Shown one piece after another: positions 1 to 6,071 of a DNA stretch of 8,126 bases. Each line of letters begins with the position of its first letter. Within the stretch, counting starts at the first letter, position 1. A program made the position numbers and the translations under genes. The notes below the pieces were generated by a model. It did not search any database and was not told where the DNA came from. It saw only the letters and a list, made by a program, of their open reading frames with translations. Source of the stretch: Firmicutes bacterium UBA1535 (GTDB taxonomy: Bacteria > Bacillota > Clostridia > Tissierellales > Sedimentibacteraceae); contig DCPV01000277.1 in assembly GCA_002323775.1 (NCBI GenBank), positions 1-8,126 on the forward strand. The letters run 5' to 3'.

Positions 1-145
1 TTGGTGGCGTTGTCGGTGGTGTTGTGCCGTCAGTCTTTGGCGGTGTTGTATTATCAGTTTTCGGTGTTGTACCTACATTTGAACATCCAGCCAAAGGTAT
101 TACCAATAATAATACAACCATTAACAAGCATAAATATTTTTTCAT
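1..145 (-). CDS. Putative lipoprotein, N-terminal part (runs off the left edge)
   Basis: Only the first 48 codons are in the window. The protein begins MKKYLCLLMVVLLLVIP and continues LAGCSN. This is a classic type II signal peptide: two lysines, a hydrophobic core of about 15 residues, and an LAGC lipobox with Cys at residue 21, predicted to be lipidated and anchored on the outer face of the membrane. After the Cys the chain becomes a low-complexity linker of near-repeats (TTPKTDN, TTPPKTDG, TTPPTTPP), rich in Thr, Pro, Lys and Asp. Such linkers usually space a functional domain away from the membrane, but that domain lies outside the window, so no function can be given. The ATG start is supported by GGAGG at 155-151, five bases upstream. 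The gene is divergent from the plus-strand ABC operon. Confidence 0.85.
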   Translation of the reverse strand, partial: MKKYLCLLMVVLLLVIPLAGCSNVGTTPKTDNTTPPKTDGTTPPTTPP

Positions 146-169
146 GATATCCTCCATTTCTTAGTATGT

Positions 170-175
170 ATTATA
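170..175 (-). promoter_or_regulatory. Possible -10 box (TATAAT) for the lipoprotein gene
   Basis: A perfect TATAAT reads on the minus strand about 25 bases upstream of the lipoprotein start, which would give a short leader containing the GGAGG site. No good -35 box lies 16-18 bases further upstream; the best candidates are weak matches such as TTTCTT. A TTGAAA is present at 187-182 but is only six bases away, too close to pair with it. The position fits a promoter, but in such AT-rich DNA the hexamer alone is weak evidence. Confidence 0.3.
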
Positions 176-370
176 TAGTGTTTTCAATATTAAGAAATAT
201 ATACAATTTAGTAATTCCCATTTTTTAGAAGTTTATTTTATATTTATCTCAAAATATTTTGTAAAAAGGGCAAAATATTTATTACGAAATATTGAAAATC
301 TCAAAAGAATATAAATTTAAACAATTCATCACATTAAGTCCAAATTATTTTATTTAATTATTATAAATAG

Positions 371-390
371 TATGACACACAGATGTCATA
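371..390. promoter_or_regulatory. Perfect inverted repeat, candidate operator
   Basis: TATGACA and TGTCATA form perfect 7-base arms around the 6-base spacer CACAGA, about 82 bases upstream of the plus-strand exporter start. The two-fold symmetry and length are typical of sites for dimeric helix-turn-helix repressors such as TetR- or MarR-type proteins. It sits just after the only plausible -10 (TATAAA, 362-367), where a bound repressor could block transcription. No regulator gene is in the window, so the binding protein is unknown and the operator role is inferred. Confidence 0.45.
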
Positions 391-397
391 TTATTTA

Positions 398-411
398 TTG
401 TAAAATTACAA
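398..411. repeat. Short inverted repeat TTGTAA-AA-TTACAA
   Basis: Perfect 6-base arms surround a 2-base centre, eight bases after the larger palindrome at 371-390. It could be a second protein-binding site or part of a -10 region (TAAAAT at 401-406). In AT-rich DNA a 6-base symmetric match can arise by chance. Confidence 0.25.
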
Positions 412-416
412 CTACA

Positions 417-437
417 AGCAAAACTCAAAGCTTTGCT
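417..437 (+). promoter_or_regulatory. Small hairpin in the leader of the plus-strand operon
   Basis: AGCAAA (417-422) pairs with TTTGCT (432-437) across a 9-base loop, and the region also contains the palindrome CAAAGCTTTG (426-435). It ends about 20 bases before the ribosome binding site (GGGAAGG, 457-463) of the first exporter gene. No T-run follows, so it is not an intrinsic terminator. A role in mRNA stability or translation is possible but unproven. Confidence 0.25.
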
Positions 438-471
438 CATAGTACAATTTTAATCCGGGAAGGTAAACAAT

Positions 472-2247
472 ATGAAAAGGTTGCTAGAATATATTAAATT
501 AATGTATAAATACTCGCCTAAAGAGGCAGTTTTTATTGCTGCTATTCGTCTTTTTCAGGGAATCACACCTGTCATGGCAATAGTTTTTACGACAGAATTT
601 GTAAACTTGGCACTTGATGCGTTTAACAAAGGAATTATAAATAAAAAAATATATCTTGATATTGCCATTCTTTTAATTTTATACGGGTATGACCTTATGC
701 TGCCTGTTTTACATCAATTTGTCTTTGAGAGAAGCACACTAAACCTTAAAAAATCCTATAGAATACTGCTTCTTGAAAAATGTGCAAAAATCGAATATCA
801 ATATATAGAAAATTCAAATTCTTGGGACTCTCTCTTTTTAGTTTTAGAAAAGCCGGAAGCAACTATTTTAGAAAATTTTAACGCATTCTGCCAACTGGCT
901 GCAATTTTGACAAGTGTATCGGGCATCATGCTTGTCATTGTAGTTCAAATCTGGTGGATACCTATTGTTATCGTATCATGCTGTGCTCCTGTTTTTTACT
1001 TTTCAGTAAAAAGCGGCAAGGCAAATTATAAGGCAAAATGTGATACAGCACAGCTTAACAGAAAAGCCGACTACTACAGCGAGGTACTTAGCAGCAGAGA
1101 GTATGTTGATGAACGCTCTATATTTTCTTATACTTCAAAAATTAATCAAGAGTATCGAGAAGCTTATTTAAAATCTATACGTATGCAGAGCAGTACAAAA
1201 TTTCGTTGGTTTATTAGAACAAAATTAGGTGGAGTATTTACTGCTCTTGCATCTTTAGTCATCATTCTTGTACTACTTAATCCTGCGGTAAACGGAGTTA
1301 TTTCCATTGGTATGTTTATTTCTCTTGTAAATGCAGTGCTTTCTTTGACATGGAAGCTAAGCTGGGAATTAAGTTCAGTTATTGACACAATGGTAAGTGG
1401 TATCGAGTATGTAAAAGAGCTACAGCGTTTCATGTGTCTCAATGAAAGCATAGGGGCACTGGAACATCCTAAAATTCAAAATAAAATCGAAACTATTGAA
1501 TTTAAAAATGTAAGTTTTACTTATCCCGATACGGATATTCAAATACTGAACAATGTATCGTTTCTATTGGAATATGGAAAGCACTATGCCTTTGTAGGTG
1601 CTAATGGGGCAGGAAAATCTTCCGTAATTAAATTATTGACAGGTTTATACAGAAACTACTCAGGTGAAATCTTGCTTAACAAAAAGGAGCTTAGAGACTA
1701 CTCTCTTGCGGAATTAAAAGGATTTTTCTCAGCAGTGTATCAAGATTTTTCAAAGCACGAGTTTACATTAAAGGAGAACATCTTAATCGGAAATTTATCA
1801 CTAAAATCGTCTGATGAGGATAATAAGCTTATAAACAATGCTCTTATCATCACTGAGATGGATAAATTTGTCGAAAATCTTCCTGATAAAATAGATACAA
1901 ATTTAGGCAAAATTCATGACAATGGAGTGGATATATCGGACGGGCAGTGGCAAAGACTTGCTATGGCAAGAGCGATTGTTTCTTCTGCTCCTGTTCGTAT
2001 TTTAGACGAGCCTACCGCTTCCCTAGACCCTGTCAGTGAAAATAAAATTTATGAATTGTTTAGTAAAATAAGCCATTCAGCACTTACTATATTTATCAGT
2101 CACAGGCTTGCATCAACTAAAATTGCTGATGAAATTCTTGTATTTGAAAATGGTACAATCACTGAAAAAGGCAGCTTTGAGGATTTGCTTGCACAAAAAG
2201 GCTTGTACTGGAGAATGTTTGAAGAACAAAGGAGTTGGTATTTATGA
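472..2247 (+). CDS. ABC exporter half-transporter A (permease + ATPase), peptide-exporter-like
   Basis: This is a 591-residue half-transporter, predicted to pump a substrate out across the cytoplasmic membrane using ATP. The membrane domain (about residues 15-310) has six hydrophobic segments near 20-41, 62-80, 141-160, 161-180, 252-270 and 274-298. The ATPase domain (about 340-585) has Walker A GANGAGKS (376-383), Q-loop Gln424, Walker B ending in Asp512-Glu513, and H-loop His544. The catalytic Glu and His are both present. The signature motif is ISDGQ (488-492) instead of LSGGQ, so the ATP site it completes on the partner may work poorly. The NGAGK P-loop, the GQWQR after the signature and the YQDFSKHE-type Q-loop resemble peptide exporters such as NisT/SpaT. 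There is no N-terminal C39 peptidase. GGGAAGG at 457-463 supports the start. The stop overlaps the next gene's start, so the two products are probably made together as a heterodimer. The substrate is unknown. Confidence 0.9.
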   Translation: MKRLLEYIKLMYKYSPKEAVFIAAIRLFQGITPVMAIVFTTEFVNLALDAFNKGIINKKIYLDIAILLILYGYDLMLPVLHQFVFERSTLNLKKSYRILLLEKCAKIEYQYIENSNSWDSLFLVLEKPEATILENFNAFCQLAAILTSVSGIMLVIVVQIWWIPIVIVSCCAPVFYFSVKSGKANYKAKCDTAQLNRKADYYSEVLSSREYVDERSIFSYTSKINQEYREAYLKSIRMQSSTKFRWFIRTKLGGVFTALASLVIILVLLNPAVNGVISIGMFISLVNAVLSLTWKLSWELSSVIDTMVSGIEYVKELQRFMCLNESIGALEHPKIQNKIETIEFKNVSFTYPDTDIQILNNVSFLLEYGKHYAFVGANGAGKSSVIKLLTGLYRNYSGEILLNKKELRDYSLAELKGFFSAVYQDFSKHEFTLKENILIGNLSLKSSDEDNKLINNALIITEMDKFVENLPDKIDTNLGKIHDNGVDISDGQWQRLAMARAIVSSAPVRILDEPTASLDPVSENKIYELFSKISHSALTIFISHRLASTKIADEILVFENGTITEKGSFEDLLAQKGLYWRMFEEQRSWYL

Positions 2248-4034
2248 ATAAGAAAAAAGCACCTTATGTCATGGTTGCAGGAAGAATTCTGCATTATGTC
2301 TTTAAAGCAGCACCATTTTATTTGATAGCAGATTGTATAGGAATGATTCTTTCTTCAAGCAGCTTTGTATTGGGAACTCTCTCTACACAAAATATGTTTG
2401 AATCAGTCACTTATGCAATACAACAAGGCAAAATAACGGGCAGTGTAATTATAAGTGTTATGCTGATGACCATGGTTTTAATTTTTAGCGAGCTTATGAA
2501 CGGTATATGTAATTTTCTCGCATGGCCTGCAAATTTTCGAATCAGAGCTGCATTCAAGGAAAGGATACATCAAAAAATTGCTGTCATTCCAGCTATTGAT
2601 TTTGAAAATGAAGCAACTTTAACCCTTATTCAAAAAGCTTCTCAAGGTGCAGAAAATGGAATTGATTTATATCATTCTATTTCAACATTATTATTCTTTT
2701 ACGGTCCATATTTCATAATTATGGGAATATACTTGTATAATCTGCGTCCTATTTTGGCACTGTGCGTATTTTTTCTGTTTATTCCTATGCTGATTTCACA
2801 GATTTTGCGAAAAAAAATATTCTCGGAGCTTATCGACGAGTCTGCCCCTTTAGAACGCAAGCTTAAACACTATGAGAAAGAAATATATCATCGGGAATAT
2901 TTTAAAGAAACTAGAATTCTCGGGATATATTCGTTTATTAAACATAAGTACAATAAAACCATGGAGATTTTTTGTGACAAGCGTTGGAAAGCAGTTTGCA
3001 AGATACAGATAATTGAAATCGGTCTTCGCAGTCTTACCTTTCTTGGCTACAGTGGTGTTTTATACCTACTGATAAGCTCGTTATTACAAGGCTATATAAC
3101 AGTAGGTGCATTTGCAGCAATATTTTCTTCAACCAACATTTTGATTGCCTTCATGACTGATGCTGTAAGCAATTATTGGGGAGGAATGCTGGAGAGTTAT
3201 GGTTCACTGAGCAATTTTCTTTATTTTCTCGATATACCAAATGATACGGGAAGAACTGATGATATAAATTTCAAAAACGGTATCGAAATTTTAGGACTAA
3301 GCTTCAAATATCCAAATTCCACACAAAATTCTATTGAAAATATTTCTCTAAAAATAAACGCCGGAGAAACAATTGCCTTTGTCGGTCAAAATGGTGCAGG
3401 AAAAACAACCTTAGTAAAAATTATCACCGGTATTTTATCTCCGAGTGAGGGTAAAGTTTTAGCAGATGGGATACCAATCACAGACTATTGCAAAGAAAGC
3501 AGGTTTAAGTTTATTTCAGGCGTTATTCAGCGGTTTGGAAAATACAAGATTACACTAAAGCAAAATGTTTTATTGTCGGATTGTAAGAATTCCTTTGATG
3601 AGAAAAAATTTCAAAAATCACTGGAACAGGCAGATTTTGATTTGACAGAAAAAAACGCAAAGCTTAAAGATGGAGTTGAAACAATCCTTTCACGAGAATT
3701 CGGAGGTATTGACCTTTCTGGTGGAGAATGGCAGAGAGTCGCACTTGCCAGAGGGCTTTACAAGGACAGTAAATTAATTGTTCTGGACGAACCAATTTCT
3801 GCGATTGACCCTATTGAGGAATCTTTATTATACGAAAAATTTCGAGAGCTTGCGAGAAATAAAATCGCAATTCTTGTTACTCACAGACTTGGCTCAACTA
3901 AAATAGCCGATAAAATTGTAGTTTTGGATAAGGGAAGGATTATAGAAATTGGTACGCATGAACAGCTTATGGATGCAAAGGGTATGTATTTTGATATGTT
4001 TTCTTCACAGGCAAAATGGTATGTATCAAGCTGA
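2244..4034 (+). CDS. ABC exporter half-transporter B (permease + ATPase), partner of A
   Basis: This 596-residue half-transporter is the likely heterodimer partner of the preceding gene. The ATG at 2244 is chosen because AAAGGAG (2228-2234) lies nine bases upstream and the start forms an ATGA overlap with the previous stop, typical of translational coupling. A TTG three codons earlier (2235) directly abuts the SD and is less likely. Hydrophobic segments lie near 23-45, 68-85, 148-165, 169-187, 259-281 and 286-307. The ATPase domain has Walker A GQNGAGKT (381-388), Q-loop Gln429, signature LSGGE (491-495) followed by WQR, Walker B LIVLDE with Glu516, and H-loop His547. All catalytic residues are present. 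Its C-terminus (QAKWY) echoes that of its partner (QRSWY), suggesting descent from a common ancestor. Export of a peptide-like compound is a family-based guess; no precursor peptide or modification enzyme is nearby. Confidence 0.9.
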   Translation: MNKKKAPYVMVAGRILHYVFKAAPFYLIADCIGMILSSSSFVLGTLSTQNMFESVTYAIQQGKITGSVIISVMLMTMVLIFSELMNGICNFLAWPANFRIRAAFKERIHQKIAVIPAIDFENEATLTLIQKASQGAENGIDLYHSISTLLFFYGPYFIIMGIYLYNLRPILALCVFFLFIPMLISQILRKKIFSELIDESAPLERKLKHYEKEIYHREYFKETRILGIYSFIKHKYNKTMEIFCDKRWKAVCKIQIIEIGLRSLTFLGYSGVLYLLISSLLQGYITVGAFAAIFSSTNILIAFMTDAVSNYWGGMLESYGSLSNFLYFLDIPNDTGRTDDINFKNGIEILGLSFKYPNSTQNSIENISLKINAGETIAFVGQNGAGKTTLVKIITGILSPSEGKVLADGIPITDYCKESRFKFISGVIQRFGKYKITLKQNVLLSDCKNSFDEKKFQKSLEQADFDLTEKNAKLKDGVETILSREFGGIDLSGGEWQRVALARGLYKDSKLIVLDEPISAIDPIEESLLYEKFRELARNKIAILVTHRLGSTKIADKIVVLDKGRIIEIGTHEQLMDAKGMYFDMFSSQAKWYVSS

Positions 4035-4100
4035 TGATTAAGTCATCCATTAATCAAATAATTTTATAATATCAATATTTCTTATATAATATTTCAAAAC

Positions 4101-4159
4101 AAACTCAAAAATCTTTGTGAAAGTTCAAATTTATGAATTACACAAAGATTTTTGAGTTT
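4101..4159. terminator. Bidirectional hairpin terminator between convergent operons
   Basis: A perfect 19-base inverted repeat (4101-4119 with 4141-4159) surrounds a 21-base loop. Part of the loop can pair further (4122-4127 with 4134-4139, including one G-T pair), giving an almost continuous long stem. The arm ends are A-rich and T-rich, so each strand reads a T-rich 3' side (ATTTTTGAGTTT on the plus strand). It lies 67 bases after the plus-strand operon stop and 34 bases past the minus-strand operon stop, as expected for a shared terminator. The stem is AT-rich and the T-run is interrupted, so efficiency is uncertain. Confidence 0.8.
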
Positions 4160-4192
4160 AACTATATTAAATATTTATATTAAGATTTAATT

Positions 4193-5965
4193 TTAATGCT
4201 CATATTGCAATTTATACAGCTTATAATACATTCCGTGATTAGAAAGAAGCTCTTGATGTGTTCCTTCTTCCATAATTCTTCCCTTGTGCATTACAATTAT
4301 CTTATCAGCATTTTGAATAGTTGAAAGTCTATGTGCAACAATTAATGTAGTTCTGTTTTTCATTAATTTTCCAAGAGCGTCCTGTATCAGGCCTTCCGTC
4401 TCAGTATCTATGTTTGCAGTAGCCTCATCAAGTATGAGTATCTTTGGTTTAAATGCAAGTGTACGGGCAAATGACAATAATTGTCTTTGTCCTGCTGAGA
4501 AAGATGCTCCTCTTTCAATAACCGGCTCATCATATTTTTTCTTGAATTTTGATATAAAGCCATCAGCATTGACATATTTGGATGCCTCATAGATTTCTTC
4601 ATCGCTTATTTTTTCATTTCTAAGTCTTATATTGCTTTTTATATCGCCAGTGAATAAAAATACATCCTGAAGCATTTGTCCAATATTTATTCTTAAGCTG
4701 TCTAGCTTAATGTCTCTGATATTAATTCCATCAATTAGTATCTCACCTTTTTGAATGTCATAATATCTGGTTATCAAATTCTGAATAGTGGTTTTACCTG
4801 CTCCTGTAGCACCGACAAATGCAATGTTTTGTCCCGGCTTAACCTTAAATGAAACATCCTTTAATATCCATTCTTCATCTTTATATGCAAACCATACGTT
4901 TTTAAACTCTATCTCACCTTTTAAATCCTTAAGCTCTACAGCATTTGGAGAATCTACAATTTCAATCTTTTCATCAAGCAAATCAAATATTCTTTCTGCT
5001 GATGCTGATGCTGATTGTATGATATTTAACTGCTCTGCAAATTCTTGTATCGGCTCAAAAAATTTACCTATATATCTTTGGAATATTACTATAGTTCCTA
5101 TAGTGATTTCCCCGGCCATATACATTTTTCCTCCAAACCACAGAAGAAGTACCAAGGCTACAATATTTAACAAATATGTTGAAGGTGCATAAACAGAAAA
5201 TATTTTTATGTGATCCATAAGTCTTTTTCTTAATTCTTCACTTCTTTGCTTAAATTTTCCCAGCATCTTATCTTCAACTGCAAAAATCTGAACTATTTTC
5301 ATTCCAGATACATGTTCTGATACAAAAGCGTTTAGCGCTGATATTTTCGCACGTATCTCTCTGTATATCTTTTTAGATGCAAAAGAGAATACGGTTGTGA
5401 AAATAATTATAAACGGTAGTACTGTAAATGTTAATAATGATAACTTAATGTTGTACATAAGCATTGTAACTATAATTCCAACTAAGAGAGAAATACTTCT
5501 TAGCATATTTACTATAACACTTGTATACATTTCGTTTAGCGTCTCTATATCATTAGTTGCACGAGTTACAAGTCTACCAATCGGGTTATTGTTAAAAAAA
5601 TTAATTGATAATCTATGTAAATGTTTAAAAACATCCATTCTAACATTAAGTATAATTTTTTGTCCTATATATGCTAGTACCATTGACTGCGAATAGCTTA
5701 ATCCAATGCTTAGAAGTACAATTCCAAGGAATTTAAGCCCAAGTACTATCATTTCGTTTGCAGCAGAAGGGCTACCTATATTTTCGACTATAAGGTCTGT
5801 TGCACTTCCCAAAATTATCGGTTGGTAAAGCTCAAGTCCAACTATTAAAAATATAAAAACTACTGCCAAAGCAAACCAGCCTATATATGGTTTTGCATAT
5901 TTTAACATTCTTCGTATTGTTTTAAAGCTATATTTTTTAAAGTCTATGTTTTCCATTTGTTCCAT
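4193..5965 (-). CDS. Heterodimeric multidrug-type ABC exporter, subunit with the catalytic Glu (BmrD/TM288-like)
   Basis: This 590-residue half-transporter has six hydrophobic segments near 30-52, 72-92, 155-173, 174-195, 263-279 and 287-300, then an ATPase domain (about 350-585). Motifs are Walker A GATGAGKT (385-392), Q-loop Gln433, signature FSAGQ (489-493), Walker B ILILDE with catalytic Glu514, D-loop ANID and H-loop His545. The signature departs from LSGGQ, while its partner keeps LSGGQ but lacks the catalytic Glu. That reciprocal arrangement is established for heterodimeric exporters such as BmrCD, LmrCD and TM287/288, where one ATP site is degenerate and this chain supplies the Walker B of the active site. 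It is the second gene of the operon. An in-frame TAA directly precedes the ATG, so the protein cannot begin further upstream. The nearest strong SD (AGGAGGG, 5992-5986) is 20 bases away, unusually far. Export of hydrophobic compounds or drugs is likely, but the substrate is unknown. Confidence 0.92.
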   Translation of the reverse strand: MEQMENIDFKKYSFKTIRRMLKYAKPYIGWFALAVVFIFLIVGLELYQPIILGSATDLIVENIGSPSAANEMIVLGLKFLGIVLLSIGLSYSQSMVLAYIGQKIILNVRMDVFKHLHRLSINFFNNNPIGRLVTRATNDIETLNEMYTSVIVNMLRSISLLVGIIVTMLMYNIKLSLLTFTVLPFIIIFTTVFSFASKKIYREIRAKISALNAFVSEHVSGMKIVQIFAVEDKMLGKFKQRSEELRKRLMDHIKIFSVYAPSTYLLNIVALVLLLWFGGKMYMAGEITIGTIVIFQRYIGKFFEPIQEFAEQLNIIQSASASAERIFDLLDEKIEIVDSPNAVELKDLKGEIEFKNVWFAYKDEEWILKDVSFKVKPGQNIAFVGATGAGKTTIQNLITRYYDIQKGEILIDGINIRDIKLDSLRINIGQMLQDVFLFTGDIKSNIRLRNEKISDEEIYEASKYVNADGFISKFKKKYDEPVIERGASFSAGQRQLLSFARTLAFKPKILILDEATANIDTETEGLIQDALGKLMKNRTTLIVAHRLSTIQNADKIIVMHKGRIMEEGTHQELLSNHGMYYKLYKLQYEH

Positions 5966-6064
5966 TTATATGCCCACGCACCAAGCCCTCCTAAATCCCA
6001 TACAATATCTGCTTATGGTCTCGGCGCTTATCCTTTCATTATTTTTAATTTTTTTCAACCTCAT
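5966..6064 (-). CDS. Possible small ORF (30-32 codons) between the two exporter genes
   Basis: Between the two minus-strand exporter genes an open frame runs from ATG (6064) to TAA (5968-5966). It encodes a basic peptide beginning MRLKKIKNNERISAETIS, with Cys, Arg and Trp near the end (RRAWCVGI). A very strong SD, AGGAGG (6073-6068), overlaps the stop of the upstream gene. It is only three bases from the ATG but nine bases from an in-frame TTG (6058), which may be the real start and would give 30 residues. The TAA abuts the ATG of the downstream exporter gene in the same frame. The ORF could be a coupling peptide that delivers ribosomes to the next start, or an ancestral N-terminal extension cut off by a stop codon, or chance. 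I recognise no family. Confidence 0.35.
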   Translation of the reverse strand: MRLKKIKNNERISAETISRYCMGFRRAWCVGI

Positions 6065-6071
6065 GCACCTC

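Larger units (their letters stand above)
146..471. other. Divergent intergenic region with several inverted repeats
   Basis: These 326 bases separate the divergent lipoprotein and ABC exporter genes and contain no convincing gene. The middle is very AT-rich. It holds the 12-base palindrome CAAAATATTTTG (250-261), and its first ten bases recur at 271-280. Nearer the plus-strand operon lie a perfect palindrome (371-390), a second short inverted repeat (398-411) and a small hairpin (417-437). No good sigma-A promoter for the plus-strand operon could be picked. The best -10 guess is TATAAA at 362-367, without a good -35. Confidence 0.6.

Noticed and set aside
372..497. A 41-codon plus-strand frame starting inside the palindrome and overlapping the start of the first exporter gene.
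   Set aside because: It has no SD, overlaps the exporter gene and the regulatory repeats, and its peptide resembles nothing I recognise. It is probably chance.
472..900. A peptidase C39 domain, as in bacteriocin exporters that cleave leader peptides.
   Set aside because: The protein starts directly with the membrane domain. There is no extra 130-150 residue N-terminal region and no Cys/His protease motif.
2235..2243. TTG at 2235 as the start of half-transporter B.
   Set aside because: It touches the AAAGGAG site with no spacing. ATG at 2244 has nine-base spacing and forms a standard ATGA overlap.
4788..5192. A 134-codon open frame on the plus strand inside the exporter gene.
   Set aside because: It is antisense to the conserved ATPase and membrane regions of a clear ABC exporter and looks like no known protein. 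Similar antisense frames (for example 6178-6465 and 1164-1451) are shadows of coding bias.
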